Assembly (NCBI GenBank): GCA_963801185.1
Contig: CAWDDW010000001.1
Span: 682,001-746,000, forward strand
DNA from: Palsa-601 sp963801185
GTDB taxonomy: Bacteria > Actinomycetota > Acidimicrobiia > Acidimicrobiales > Bog-793
DNA length: 64,000 nucleotides
Direction: 5' to 3'
A model generated the notes under the pieces. The model searched no databases, was not told where the DNA came from, and saw only the letters and a program-made list of their open reading frames with translations. Numbering within the stretch: the stretch's first letter is position 1; the number at the start of each line of letters is the position of its first letter. The position numbers and the translations under genes are program-made. This document shows, piece by piece, positions 27,493-35,560 of the stretch.

Positions 27493-27495
27493 GCC

Positions 27496-27660
27496 GTGAT
27501 CCGACTGTGCTCCCGACCCTGGCGATGGATGGCCACCGTCGTCGCCCTGATCTTCGTCGCCGGAAGCACCTCGGGCGGCCCGTCCTCGACTGCCACCACG
27601 AGCACCTCAATCGGCACGACGACGACATCCACGTCAACTACAACCACCACGGCCTGCTGA
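27496..27660 (+). CDS. 54-residue secreted Thr/Ser-rich peptide, possible gene remnant
   Basis: GTG start three bases after the lipoprotein stop. It has a basic N-terminus (IRLCSRPWRW), a hydrophobic core (MATVVALIFVAG) and a Thr/Ser tail of 30 residues ending in Cys. It looks like the signal and linker of the neighbouring lipoprotein without the folded domain. It could be a truncated paralogue or a genuine small exported peptide. No strong ribosome site. Confidence 0.35.
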   Translation: MIRLCSRPWRWMATVVALIFVAGSTSGGPSSTATTSTSIGTTTTSTSTTTTTAC

Positions 27661-27666
27661 CGCCGC

Positions 27667-30372
27667 TTACGGGTTGACTAGGTCGGTGGTGACTCCGGCG
27701 ATGGCGATGATCGGCGTGTCGGTCGAGACGAAGTCGCTCTTCAGCGACCTCGCGTCTCCGAAGGGGTAGACGGCGCCATTCGAGCCGGCCATCCAGTAGC
27801 CCCCGTTGTCGGAGGTGAGGGCGATGCCGACGATGTCGTCCACGTGGACGCCCTCGCTCGGCAACGAACCGTGGAAGGGGACACCCTTGCCGAACACGAA
27901 CGCACCCCCGTCGGCTCCGACCAACAAGTACCCGGTCCCTGCTGGCGCCGGAAGAAGCCCGCGGATGTCGTCGGCCTTCACTCCCCTCCCCGGCAAGGAG
28001 CCGTGGTACTTGGCGTTCCCGAAGGCATAGACACCTCCGTTTGCGCCGAAGAGCAGGTAGCCGCGGCCGTTCGCCGTGGGCACGATCCCAGCGACGTTGT
28101 CCACGTGGACGCCCTCCCTCGACAACGAGCCGTGGAACTTGGCGTTCCCGAAGGCGTAGACACCTCCGTTTGCGCCGACGATCAGGTAGCCCCCACCGTC
28201 GGGCGTCGCGGCGATGGCCACCACGTCGCTCGTTTTCACGGGATTCATTAGTGACGTCAGGTCGCCCCGGAAGACAGCGTCGCCTTCGGTGTACACGGCC
28301 CCGGTGTTGCTGACGGCGAAGTAGCCCCGGCCGTCGGGAGTCGCTGAGATGTCGACGATCCTCCCTTGCAGGCCGTGGACGCTCCTCAGCGTCGGCGCGT
28401 CACCGGCTGCGATCAGATGGCCAGTGCTCCCGGCGAGGAAATAGCCCTGGCTCGGGGCAGCCTTGCACGTGTTGTCGTAGATCCTGCCTTCGAACTCCGG
28501 GTAGCCGAGGGTCGGGAACTGGTCAGTTCCGTACTCCGCGTCCTTGCCGAAGTCATTCACGCCAGCGCCCGAGCCCACGTTGCCGAACTCGATCGTGCAG
28601 GTCCCGTTCGTGTCCACTTCGTTCCAGTACGGGTAGAACGCCTTGTGTCCCGGCTGGTCCACCTCGGAGCCGGCTGGAGGCACCGTGCAACCGGAGGCAG
28701 AGACGGTCTTCGCCGGAGGGATGGTCGAGCCCTCGCAGGTGTCCTCGCTGAGCGCGATGTCAGTCTGGAAGTACCACTGCGAATACTGCTTGCCGTCGCT
28801 GGTGGGTAAAGATTCGACGAAACTCGACGGGTAGAGGCTCGTTCGTGCCGCGCCCGTCGGCCATTCGGTGCGGTAGGGCGTTCCGTCGAAGTCGAGGTCG
28901 CCGTTCTGCGTGAAGTTATCCTGGCAAGTGGCGATCGCCGGCCCCATGGCGGTACCCGCGCCCTGGTCCCAGCCGGTATGCGGGTCGTCGGCGGCATAGC
29001 AGACACCGTCGGTCGTCTCGTCGCCTTCTCCGGCCCCGGTGGTGCCCTCGTCGCCCCCGGAGCATGTGCTGTATGTCCTACCGGTGTCGTAGGGGTCGAA
29101 CGGGTTGTAGTGCGCTCCGTAATACGCCGGCGATGGGAGCTGCTGGTCTGGTGGTGGCGGCGGGTAACTGCCGCTCACGCTGTTGCAAACCTCGAAGTGG
29201 CCGGTCTCGTACTCGGTGCTGATGTTCGTCTGAAGCGCCGCCCAGGGGACGATGTTGCCGTCGGCGGCCGTGTTGTACTCCGGCTGCCAGTTGCCCCGGC
29301 CGACTTGGCAGTTCATGTCGACGTATTCAAAACCGTTCGCCGCGGATGCCTGCATGAAGCCCGATGTACCCTGCGTCAGGTCGTCGATGACGACCTTGAA
29401 GGCGTCGTTGCCTCCAAGTGCCCCCTTTACTGCCGGCGCGGGTGCGTCGTACATGTGGATGCTGATCTTGTCTCCGGGCTTCATGATCAGCGTGTCGGTG
29501 TTCGGCACGAACGTATCGAAGTCGGAATCACCGGGGCCGGCGGGACCGGTAGGTACGCCGTTCGTCTGGATGAAGGCGAAGTTGATCGGCTCCTCGCAGG
29601 CGGTCTGGCACGTCGCGTACAGGTTCGTGCACTCCAGGCTGTCGATCGTCATGGCGGCGCACCAGCCGGCGTCGCTGCAACTCTCGTTGTCGACGAAGGG
29701 TGGGTTGCCCGGCGGGTAGAGCTGCATCTCCATCACTGCCGCACCGGCACCTGGATACGAGTTATTAGGGCAGTTGAACGCCGTCGGACAGCTAGGAGCG
29801 TTGCTGTTCGAGTTGGGGATGCACGGCAACTGCGGGTAGGAGTAAGGATCGCACATCGCCATGGAGAACCACGGAGCCGGCGAGAGCTCGAACCAGTGCG
29901 ACACGTCCTTGCCTGGGGTGCCGACGGTCGGGGCGGCGGACGGGTCGACGGGCAACGTCTCGTTCCAGGTGACGTTGTTCCCCGAGCCCGGCTGGGTCGA
30001 CAGGAAGGTCATGTCGGGCTCGTCGTGCCCGATGTATTGGCCGTTGTCGTAGAAGCGGCCACCCCACGTGTTGGCGTTGTCGACGCCAAGAAACCCGCGG
30101 ACGTCCGTGCAAAGCTCCGCACGAGCCGGCGTCTCGACCGGACTGAAGCCGTTGCAGTCGAACTCGCCCCGTTTGGGGACCGAGACGGCCCTCGGCACCT
30201 TGGTGGCATACGGCATTGCGACCAGGCGCGGCTGCCTGGCGGCGGCGGCACTCGCGGGAGACATGCTGGCCAGGGTGGCGCTCACCACGCCGAACAGCCC
30301 GAGCGCCATCATCATCACCAAGACCAAGACGGTCTTCAGCGCGGCGCCACGCGAAAGGACGGGGATTCTCAT
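27667..30372 (-). CDS. Large secreted protein with C-terminal GGYxxxGxNGGVYAFGNA repeats
   Basis: 901 residues. A signal peptide (hydrophobic core LVLVMMMALGLFGVVSATLA, then SPASAAAA) directs export. Residues 60-620 are an unrecognised Cys-rich domain containing a metal-binding-like HMYDAP and many Asn/Trp/Tyr. Residues about 640-895 have six to seven repeats of about 40 residues: GYLIVGANGGVYAFGNAKFHGSL, GYLLFGANGGVYAFGNAKYHGSL, GYLLVGADGGAFVFGKGVPFHGS, GYWMAGSNGAVYPFGDA, spaced by VDDIVGIALTSD-type linkers. They probably build a beta-propeller. Such repeats are frequent in Acidimicrobiia. GGAGAGAAGGAGAGG precedes the ATG. The binding target is unknown. Confidence 0.75.
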   Translation of the reverse strand: MRIPVLSRGAALKTVLVLVMMMALGLFGVVSATLASMSPASAAAARQPRLVAMPYATKVPRAVSVPKRGEFDCNGFSPVETPARAELCTDVRGFLGVDNANTWGGRFYDNGQYIGHDEPDMTFLSTQPGSGNNVTWNETLPVDPSAAPTVGTPGKDVSHWFELSPAPWFSMAMCDPYSYPQLPCIPNSNSNAPSCPTAFNCPNNSYPGAGAAVMEMQLYPPGNPPFVDNESCSDAGWCAAMTIDSLECTNLYATCQTACEEPINFAFIQTNGVPTGPAGPGDSDFDTFVPNTDTLIMKPGDKISIHMYDAPAPAVKGALGGNDAFKVVIDDLTQGTSGFMQASAANGFEYVDMNCQVGRGNWQPEYNTAADGNIVPWAALQTNISTEYETGHFEVCNSVSGSYPPPPPDQQLPSPAYYGAHYNPFDPYDTGRTYSTCSGGDEGTTGAGEGDETTDGVCYAADDPHTGWDQGAGTAMGPAIATCQDNFTQNGDLDFDGTPYRTEWPTGAARTSLYPSSFVESLPTSDGKQYSQWYFQTDIALSEDTCEGSTIPPAKTVSASGCTVPPAGSEVDQPGHKAFYPYWNEVDTNGTCTIEFGNVGSGAGVNDFGKDAEYGTDQFPTLGYPEFEGRIYDNTCKAAPSQGYFLAGSTGHLIAAGDAPTLRSVHGLQGRIVDISATPDGRGYFAVSNTGAVYTEGDAVFRGDLTSLMNPVKTSDVVAIAATPDGGGYLIVGANGGVYAFGNAKFHGSLSREGVHVDNVAGIVPTANGRGYLLFGANGGVYAFGNAKYHGSLPGRGVKADDIRGLLPAPAGTGYLLVGADGGAFVFGKGVPFHGSLPSEGVHVDDIVGIALTSDNGGYWMAGSNGAVYPFGDARSLKSDFVSTDTPIIAIAGVTTDLVNP

Positions 30373-30607
30373 CGACCTCTCCTTCTCTCCGGTAAAACGC
30401 TAGGGGCGAGGCACCGGAGCGTCAATGGGATAGGCAGCCGAGGGGAATGGCTACCGGCTCACCGGCGTGACGCAGCTCGAAGCCGATCGGCAGTGGCCTG
30501 GCAGTACCGAAGCAGCTTGCCGGTCGCCGCATCCAGGTTGACCTCGCTGTGGCATGTCCCCCTTACGCCCGTGTGGCGGACCGGACTATGTGAGACCATT
30601 TACGGTG

Positions 30608-31139
30608 ATGACTGCCCCCCGCGCCGTGCTCGTCGGAATCGTCGCAGCACTCGCGCTCAGCATTGGCGCAAACGTGACGACGGTCACCGCGATGGCGGCC
30701 CCTGCGCACTCGGACTGTAAAGCGCCTCCCGCGCCCCACGTGGACTGGGCCGGTTGTAACAAGTCCCACGACGACCTCGAGCTCCGCCAACCTCTACGGC
30801 GCCAACCTCCAACACACCAACCTCTCCGACGCCGGCCTCGTCGCCGCCAACCTCTCCCACGCCGAGGGCGCCGACGCCAACCTCACGGGCGCCGTCCTCT
30901 CCGACGCCACCCTCAAGAACGCCACCCTCAAGCGCGCCAACCTCAAGCGCGCCTACCTCTTTGGCGCAAACCTCAAGCGCGCAAACCTCACCCGCTCCGA
31001 CCTCACCCGCGCCACCCTCACCGGTGCCAACCTCAAGGGCTCCGACCTCAAAGGCGTGACTTGGAACGACACAGTGTGCCCAGACGGCACAAACAGCAGC
31101 AAGGACGGCGGTACCTGCAAAGGGCACCTCACGTCATAA
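30608..31139 (+). CDS. Secreted pentapeptide-repeat protein (frameshifted)
   Basis: The ATG at 30608 starts a signal peptide (RAVLVGIVAALALSIGANVTTVTAMAAPAHS) and a short Cys-containing segment. After HDDL at about 30778 one extra G shifts the frame. In the correct frame A(N/D)L-type repeats follow: SSANLYGANL, HTNLSDAGLVAANLSHAEGADANLTGAVL, KRANLKRAYLFGANLKRANLTRSDL. The end is a Cys pair (TVCPDGTNSSKDGGTC). Pentapeptide repeats fold as a quadrilateral beta-helix; exported ones have no general function. The Ala-Asn-Leu triplets are preserved after the shift, so the break is either recent or a sequencing error. Confidence 0.75.
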
Positions 31140-31339
31140 GCCCGCTAAGGGCCGTTCGCTCGGCCTCCGCTCCCTCGCCTCCCAACCCGCAACCGCCGCC
31201 ACTCACCTAGCACCCGCCAGCCCTGTCGCATCGTGGGCGAACGTGGGGGCCGGTGTACGTACGGCGGAAGCCCTGTCCGTTCCGCCTCAGCTCGATAGCG
31301 ATGGCCGGGTGTGGTTGACCGGCCTCGAGGCGATCAACG

Positions 31340-31573
31340 GTGCTGTTGGCCGATACCCTTGACCGGCGTCGGTTGCCGACGGTGGTTCAGCGGTGCCTTG
31401 TCGTAGCCACTTTTGCACTTGCAGCGCTCACGGTCGCCGGTCGTATGTCGCCAGGACTACTGCTCATGTTCACGTTCGTGATCGGCACCGGCTCGGTCTT
31501 GGTTGCGCCCACCGACCAGTCGCTCGTACCAGAGCTCGTACCGGGCGACCAGGTCCCGGCAGCCGCACAGCTC
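31340..31573 (+). pseudogene. MFS transporter fragment (EntS-like)
   Basis: About 78 residues match the middle of MFS_3-type exporters: LADTLDRRRLPTVVQRCLVVATF, VAGRMSPGLLLMFTFVIGTGSVLVAP, DQSLVPELVPGDQVPAAAQL. Both the first two helices and everything after this segment are missing. The sequence to 31858 shows no further homology. A decayed gene in the surface-protein region; the flanks from 31140 to 31858 hold nothing else I can support. Confidence 0.6.
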
Positions 31574-31858
31574 AAGGCTCACGCCGGTGGCCACGTCGCG
31601 GGACTCGATCGTTTCCAGGCGGCCTACTCGAAGGTTGGCCGCCACCAATCGGCCTCCAGCCACGGTATTCGACTGCACCCGGATCGACATGAGGTCGCGT
31701 GAGTGCAATGCACTGCTCGAGCGAGTTGGGACGGACGCTGAGTCGTCTTCGCCGAGCGCCAGCGCGGCCGTCCCGCGTATCAGTTCACCCCGGTCGGCTC
31801 GCTGCGATCGTTCTAATCTGGCGCAAGAATTGCTTGTTCCTGAAGAAACGAGGTTGCC

Positions 31859-33265
31859 ATGCCTGACGTCGTGCCGGAACCAGAAAGCATCGACACACCG
31901 CCCGCTCCCACCACGGATTGGCGCCGGGCTCTCGGCGCACTCGGGCGCCTCGCGCGCTACGTCGTCGGGGGTGGCGTGGTGCTGCTTGTGATCGCGGGCG
32001 GAGCCAAGGTTGCGCTGGCCATGAGCCACAACTCGAGTGCGTCCACCGGAACCACGCTGTGCGCGACGAGCTCCGGAACAGTCACCTACAAGGCGAATGG
32101 GAAGTGCGGCACCGGCCACACAAAGCTCGTCCTTGCGACGCAGTCGGAGTTGAACTCGCTCACATCGAAGGTGAGCAGCTTGACCTCCACCGTCTCCAGC
32201 TTGAGCTCCCAGGTGACCACCCTCTCGGGGCAGGTCGCGACTCTCAACTCCGAGCACACCGCCGACGCGACGTCGATAGCCAAGCTGCAAGCGACGCTCC
32301 GCGGCGTGAAGAGGGCCACCGTCAGCGGGAAGGAGACACTCACGATCTCAGGTGAGAACGTTCAGATCGTCAACGGATCCGGGTCCGAGACGACCACCAA
32401 CGGATTGGGCAACCTCATCGTCGGTTACAACGACGACCCCGGAGTCCAGACCGGATCCCACAACCTGGTCGTCGGAGACGGCCAGAGCTTTAGCAGCTAC
32501 GGCGGCCTCGTGGCCGGCGAGGCCAACGCCGTCACCGCGCCCTACGCATCGGTGAGCGGCGGCGAGAACAACACGGCTGAGGCGGAGGCCGCGTCGGTGT
32601 CCGGGGGCAACGAGGACACCGCCGAAGGGTCGTACGGCGCTTGGGCGGCGGGCGGTTACGACAACCTCTCGAACGGAAGCTCGACGGCCGTGGTCGGTGG
32701 GTCGGGCGACGTCGCCACGGGCGACAACGCGCTCGCGGCTGGCGGGCTCGACGGAAGTGCGACCGGAGCCGACTCGGCAACGCTCGGCGGCGAGGCCAAC
32801 ACAGCCTCCGGCTCTTACGCCTCGGTCACCGGCGGTTTCACGAACACCGCCTTGGGCACGTGGTCATCGGCCACCGGAGGCTCTACCAACCAGGCCACGG
32901 CCGACTATTCGGCGGTGACCGGCGGAGGCTTCAATGAGGCCGAGGGCGGCTACACCGCGATCAGCGGGGGCGCTCACAACACCGCTCTCGACCAGGCGAG
33001 CGTGGTGTCGGGGGGTGATGGCAACACCGCCGAGGCGAACTACGCCACGATCAGTGCCGGCTACGAGGACATCGCCTCGGGATTCTGGAGCTCGGTTGCC
33101 GGTGGCTACGAGAACACGGCGGCCGGTGAGCTCACATCCGTGGTCGGTGGTGAGGGCAACTCCACTGACAGCTCAGACAATTACAGTGCCATCCTTGGCG
33201 GCTCGTTCAACACACTCTCCGGGAGCTGCACGAGTATCCCCGCATATCAGTCGTCCTGCGGCTGA
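31859..33265 (+). CDS. Membrane-anchored protein with coiled coil and YadA-head-like repeats
   Basis: 468 residues. A cytoplasmic N-terminus precedes one hydrophobic helix (residues about 34-58). A small Cys-containing part (TTLCATSSGTVTYKANGKCG) follows, then a heptad coiled coil (residues about 92-135, LNSLTSKVSSLTSTVSSLSSQVTTL). The C-terminal 240 residues hold about 14 tandem units of 15 residues with consensus (Y/A)-x-S-V-(S/T)-G-G-x-x-N-T-A-x-G. Examples are YASVSGGENNTAEAE, YASVTGGFTNTALGT and YSAVTGGGFNEAEGG. This is the spacing of YadA-type adhesin heads, a left-handed beta-roll in trimers. No C-terminal outer-membrane anchor exists, so topology is N-terminal anchor, stalk, head. Adhesion is inference. 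Confidence 0.75.
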   Translation: MPDVVPEPESIDTPPAPTTDWRRALGALGRLARYVVGGGVVLLVIAGGAKVALAMSHNSSASTGTTLCATSSGTVTYKANGKCGTGHTKLVLATQSELNSLTSKVSSLTSTVSSLSSQVTTLSGQVATLNSEHTADATSIAKLQATLRGVKRATVSGKETLTISGENVQIVNGSGSETTTNGLGNLIVGYNDDPGVQTGSHNLVVGDGQSFSSYGGLVAGEANAVTAPYASVSGGENNTAEAEAASVSGGNEDTAEGSYGAWAAGGYDNLSNGSSTAVVGGSGDVATGDNALAAGGLDGSATGADSATLGGEANTASGSYASVTGGFTNTALGTWSSATGGSTNQATADYSAVTGGGFNEAEGGYTAISGGAHNTALDQASVVSGGDGNTAEANYATISAGYEDIASGFWSSVAGGYENTAAGELTSVVGGEGNSTDSSDNYSAILGGSFNTLSGSCTSIPAYQSSCG

Positions 33266-33302
33266 GATCTCTCCAGACCGCCGACGTCAGACGAGTCGGG
33301 TC

Positions 33303-33646
33303 CGCTTCGCAATTCTCGGCCTCGAGGGCGTGACGAGGGGCCGGGCTTGGAAGCGCACGACGGTGGCGGACATCACCTCCGTGAAGACGCACTCGGGGCT
33401 CTGCCACGTCGCCTTCGTCATCGACGTCTTCAGCCGGCGGATCGTCGGCTGGCAGGTCTCGACCTCGTGGCGATCCGACCTCGCCCTCGACGCCCTCGAC
33501 ATGTCCATCTACGCCCGGGACGCCGACGGCCTCGCCGACCTCGTGCACCACAACGACCGTGGCCTTCAGGGCGGCCTCTCGATCCGCTACACCGAGCGCC
33601 TCGCCGAGGCCGGTATCGCGGTCGGCCGTGAGGATGACGCGCCCGG
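33303..33646 (+). pseudogene. IS3-family transposase (OrfB) remnant with internal deletion
   Basis: The sequence LGLEGVTRGRAWKRTT joins directly to VADITSVKTHSG. It continues HVAFVIDVFSRRIVGWQVSTSW, ALDALDMSIYARDADGLADLVHHNDRG and LSIRYTERLAEAGI. This is the rve integrase core of IS3 OrfB. About 35 residues between KRTT and VADIT are missing compared with the family, without loss of frame. Both ends of the gene and the terminal repeats are gone. An inert scar at the left edge of the mobile block. Confidence 0.7.
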
Positions 33647-33671
33647 CTTGGCGAGGCTTAACCCTGATCGT

Positions 33672-34460
33672 TCACGAGTCCACGTGAGCGATGAGAGCTA
33701 CATAGAGGCGCGCCATGCCCGTCGCCCCCGGCGACTCGCGGACGATGGCCTCGGGATCGACGACGACGACGCCGTCGAACTCCAATCCCTTCGCCTCGAC
33801 GGCGTTGAGGTGCAGAGCGCCTCCCTCGCTCTCGCCCACCAGCCACTCGGGCGTGATGACCGCGACCAGGTCGGCCCCGACCTCGCGCTGGACATCGGCG
33901 GCTGCGTCGGCGATGTCTGTCGCCCCGAGCGTCCGGCCACCGGTGTGAAGGCGGCGGGGAGCCACCCCGGCGGACCCGGCGGAGCGGGCCGGGTGCAGGT
34001 GCGCGGCGAACTGCTCGAGCAGCCGCGCCGCCAGCTCCATGATCTCGGACGGGGTGCGGTAGTTGACCGTGAGCTCGTGGCGGGTCACCGAACCGGCGTC
34101 AACTCCGACCGCCTCGAGGATGCAGTCCCACGCCGCCGCCGCACCGGCGCGGACTGCCTGAGCCTCGTCACCTGCGAGGGTGAACGACTTGGTCGGGCAC
34201 CGGCGGGCGATCGCCCGCCACTGCATGGGCGAGAGGTCCTGGGCCTCGTCGACGACGACGTGGCCATAGTGCGCGTCTACCGCGCGGACGTCGGGCACGT
34301 GCTCGACCTCGAACTGGTGAGCGAGCTCCTCGTACACGCCGTGCAGCTCGTTGGCGGCCGGATCACCCATGAGCGCGGTCGTGGCGTAGGTGGCCTTGCA
34401 CTCCCGGCGTCGCGGCCCGACGTTTCCCCGGGCAGGTACTCGAGCGCGCGCCCGCACCAT
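33672..34460 (-). pseudogene. HelD-like UvrD/Rep superfamily helicase, C-terminal fragment
   Basis: About 262 residues of a protein usually over 700. Present are the Walker B-type VVVDEAQDLSPMQW, AGDEAQ, the VNYRTPSEIM motif IV region, EAKGLEFDGVVVVDPEAI (motif V) and RLYVAL (motif VI start). The Walker A half is absent, and the natural motif TRA(T) after RLYVAL is replaced by IAHVDS and a stop, where it abuts the IS3 scar. HelD removes stalled RNA polymerase from DNA in Gram-positive bacteria; this copy cannot hydrolyse ATP. Probably brought or cut by transposition. Confidence 0.7.
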
Positions 34461-34526
34461 CCGTCAGGGGCAGCTGGCCGATTCGACGTGACCGTGGGCC
34501 CGCATGATCACACGAACTGGACAGCG

Positions 34527-34660
34527 CTATGACCTGTTCGCTTGTAGCTGAGCCGACCGTCTATCTGCTTCGCGAGGATGTTCATGCGCCGCCCATGGTC
34601 GCTTGTGTGGCACGTCCACTAGCTGAAGCCGAACTGTCCCGACTCGTGCGTCGCGGCGGG
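34527..34660 (-). pseudogene. IS1595-family transposase, 3'-end remnant
   Basis: On the minus strand the sequence reads TCHTSDHGRRMNILAKQIDGRLSYKRTG and stops. This matches the last residues of the two transposases in the neighbouring elements (TCHASDYGRMKILASRMEGRLSYKR in A). Upstream codons still resemble GEFDFRYS but contain a stop (GQFGFS*). The rest of the gene and its inverted repeats are lost. A third, older and inverted member of the same family. Confidence 0.65.
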
Positions 34661-34691
34661 CGGGCGTGATGCAATGAAAAGCCTCAGAATG

Positions 34692-34713
34692 CCCCGACAC
34701 CGTCACATTCCAG
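34692..34713 (+). repeat. 22-bp direct repeat, left copy
   Basis: CCCCGACACCGTCACATTCC plus AG. The copy at 41669-41690 differs at one base. The two bracket the whole A-B-C element block. The last 8 bases (CATTCCAG) are also the target-site duplication of element A. Confidence 0.75.
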
Positions 34714-34737
34714 GGGGCTGTGTGCGCTGACAAAATC
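34714..34737 (+). repeat. Left terminal inverted repeat of element A
   Basis: 24 bp, exact reverse complement of 37630-37653. Begins GGGGCTGTG. Confidence 0.88.
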
Positions 34738-34807
34738 GGACCTCCATGAATTGCCACCCTTCGGCCTGGTCGGTGTGCTCTACTGAGCGCTGACATGTCG
34801 AGCAGTT

Positions 34808-34844
34808 GACTGAGGGAGGACTTGTTCGGGGTCCTCCCTCAGTC
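34808..34844. promoter_or_regulatory. Perfect 14-bp stem-loop near the left end of element A
   Basis: Arms 34808-34821 and 34831-34844 pair perfectly (GACTGAGGGAGGAC) around a 9-base loop. No T tract follows on the plus strand, so it is not a classic intrinsic terminator. It stands about 70 bp inside the element and 95 bp before the DUF3892 ORF. It could block outside transcription, act in the mRNA leader, or be a transposase accessory site. Confidence 0.5.
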
Positions 34845-34939
34845 GCGTCGGAGTATCCGCCACCGCGACACACCGCGTCGGTAGCGTTCTGTTGTAGAGG
34901 TCGGTCCCGAACCCGGCCACTATGAAAGGACACCGAACA

Positions 34940-35227
34940 ATGACCAACAACACGAACCGGATCGTCTGTGTGACGACCGAGCATGCTCACCGCCACATCG
35001 TCAAAGTCGGACTCAACACCGGAGTGGACCTGACCGTGAAGCAAGTGCGAGAGCGAATTGATGACGGTGAGAAGTTCCAGACCCACAGCCCTTCGACTGG
35101 CGAGAACGCCGAAGTCAAGAAGGACACATGCCGCAAGGGAGACCCGGCCTGCACCGTTGAAACCATCCGCTCGGCAGCGGACGCCATTGCCGACAACAAC
35201 CTGGACAATCTCCCCGTCTGCGCTTAG
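34940..35227 (+). CDS. DUF3892-type small protein (passenger of element A)
   Basis: 95 residues from ATG 34940; AAAGGA lies upstream. The fold signature of DUF3892 is visible: VCVTTEHAHRHIVKVGLNTG, then LTVKQVRERIDDGEKFQTHSP, and the end IADNNLDNLPVC. The domain is small, found in many bacteria and has no known function. Lying between the left inverted repeat and the transposase, it is cargo. Three Cys near the C-terminus (DTC, PAC, PVC) could bind metal. Confidence 0.72.
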   Translation: MTNNTNRIVCVTTEHAHRHIVKVGLNTGVDLTVKQVRERIDDGEKFQTHSPSTGENAEVKKDTCRKGDPACTVETIRSAADAIADNNLDNLPVCA

Positions 35228-35229
35228 CA

Positions 35230-35529
35230 TCACGTTTCCAGCTCCTCAAAGCAGAGCGTGTTAAGGCGCGCCATCTCGTACCGTTGCTTTGGTGCTTTCC
35301 AGCCGCTACGAGGATGGCAGGTATAGCCGAGTGCGATCGCGATAGCGTCCGCGAGAAAGGGCATGAAACGATCCAACTCGGCCACAGTTAGTACTAGGCC
35401 GTAGCGTTGGTCAAGCGATAGGTTAACGCGGCCACCATTCATAGGGCTAGCGGTCACGAAGGGAACTGTCCAGCTATCTACGGTCACTCGGTGCTCGTCG
35501 TAGGGTCCATGCAGCGCTACATCAGGCAT
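35230..35529 (-). CDS. Hypothetical passenger protein of element A
   Basis: 99 residues from ATG 35529 (PDVALHGPYDEHRVTVDSW); a longer in-frame start at 35571 would overlap the transposase ATG region. Not recognised. It looks like one compact alpha/beta domain: VTVDSWTVPFVTAS, GRVNLSLDQRYGLVLTVAELDRFMPFLADAIAIALGYTCHPRSG. It is transcribed away from the transposase, with only about 30 bp between the two starts, so they may share a control region. Function unknown. Confidence 0.55.
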   Translation of the reverse strand: MPDVALHGPYDEHRVTVDSWTVPFVTASPMNGGRVNLSLDQRYGLVLTVAELDRFMPFLADAIAIALGYTCHPRSGWKAPKQRYEMARLNTLCFEELET

Positions 35530-35560
35530 GAGTGATACACCCCTTTGGCATAATGTACCT

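Noticed and set aside
28978..30720. Long plus-strand open frame of about 580 codons
   Set aside because: It is antisense to the 901-residue secreted protein, is rich in Arg/Val/Gly from GC bias, and has no domain. Similar antisense frames (for example 10750-12525 minus, 51871-53478 minus, 59385-61487 minus) were dropped for the same reason.
32530..33230. 45-bp periodic repeats that could suggest a repeat array or CRISPR
   Set aside because: The period is three times 15 codons, the frame is kept throughout and units are degenerate at DNA level; this is a protein repeat.
33672..34460. Treating the HelD-like frame as an intact small helicase
   Set aside because: The Walker A half is missing and motif VI is interrupted, so it cannot be functional as a helicase.
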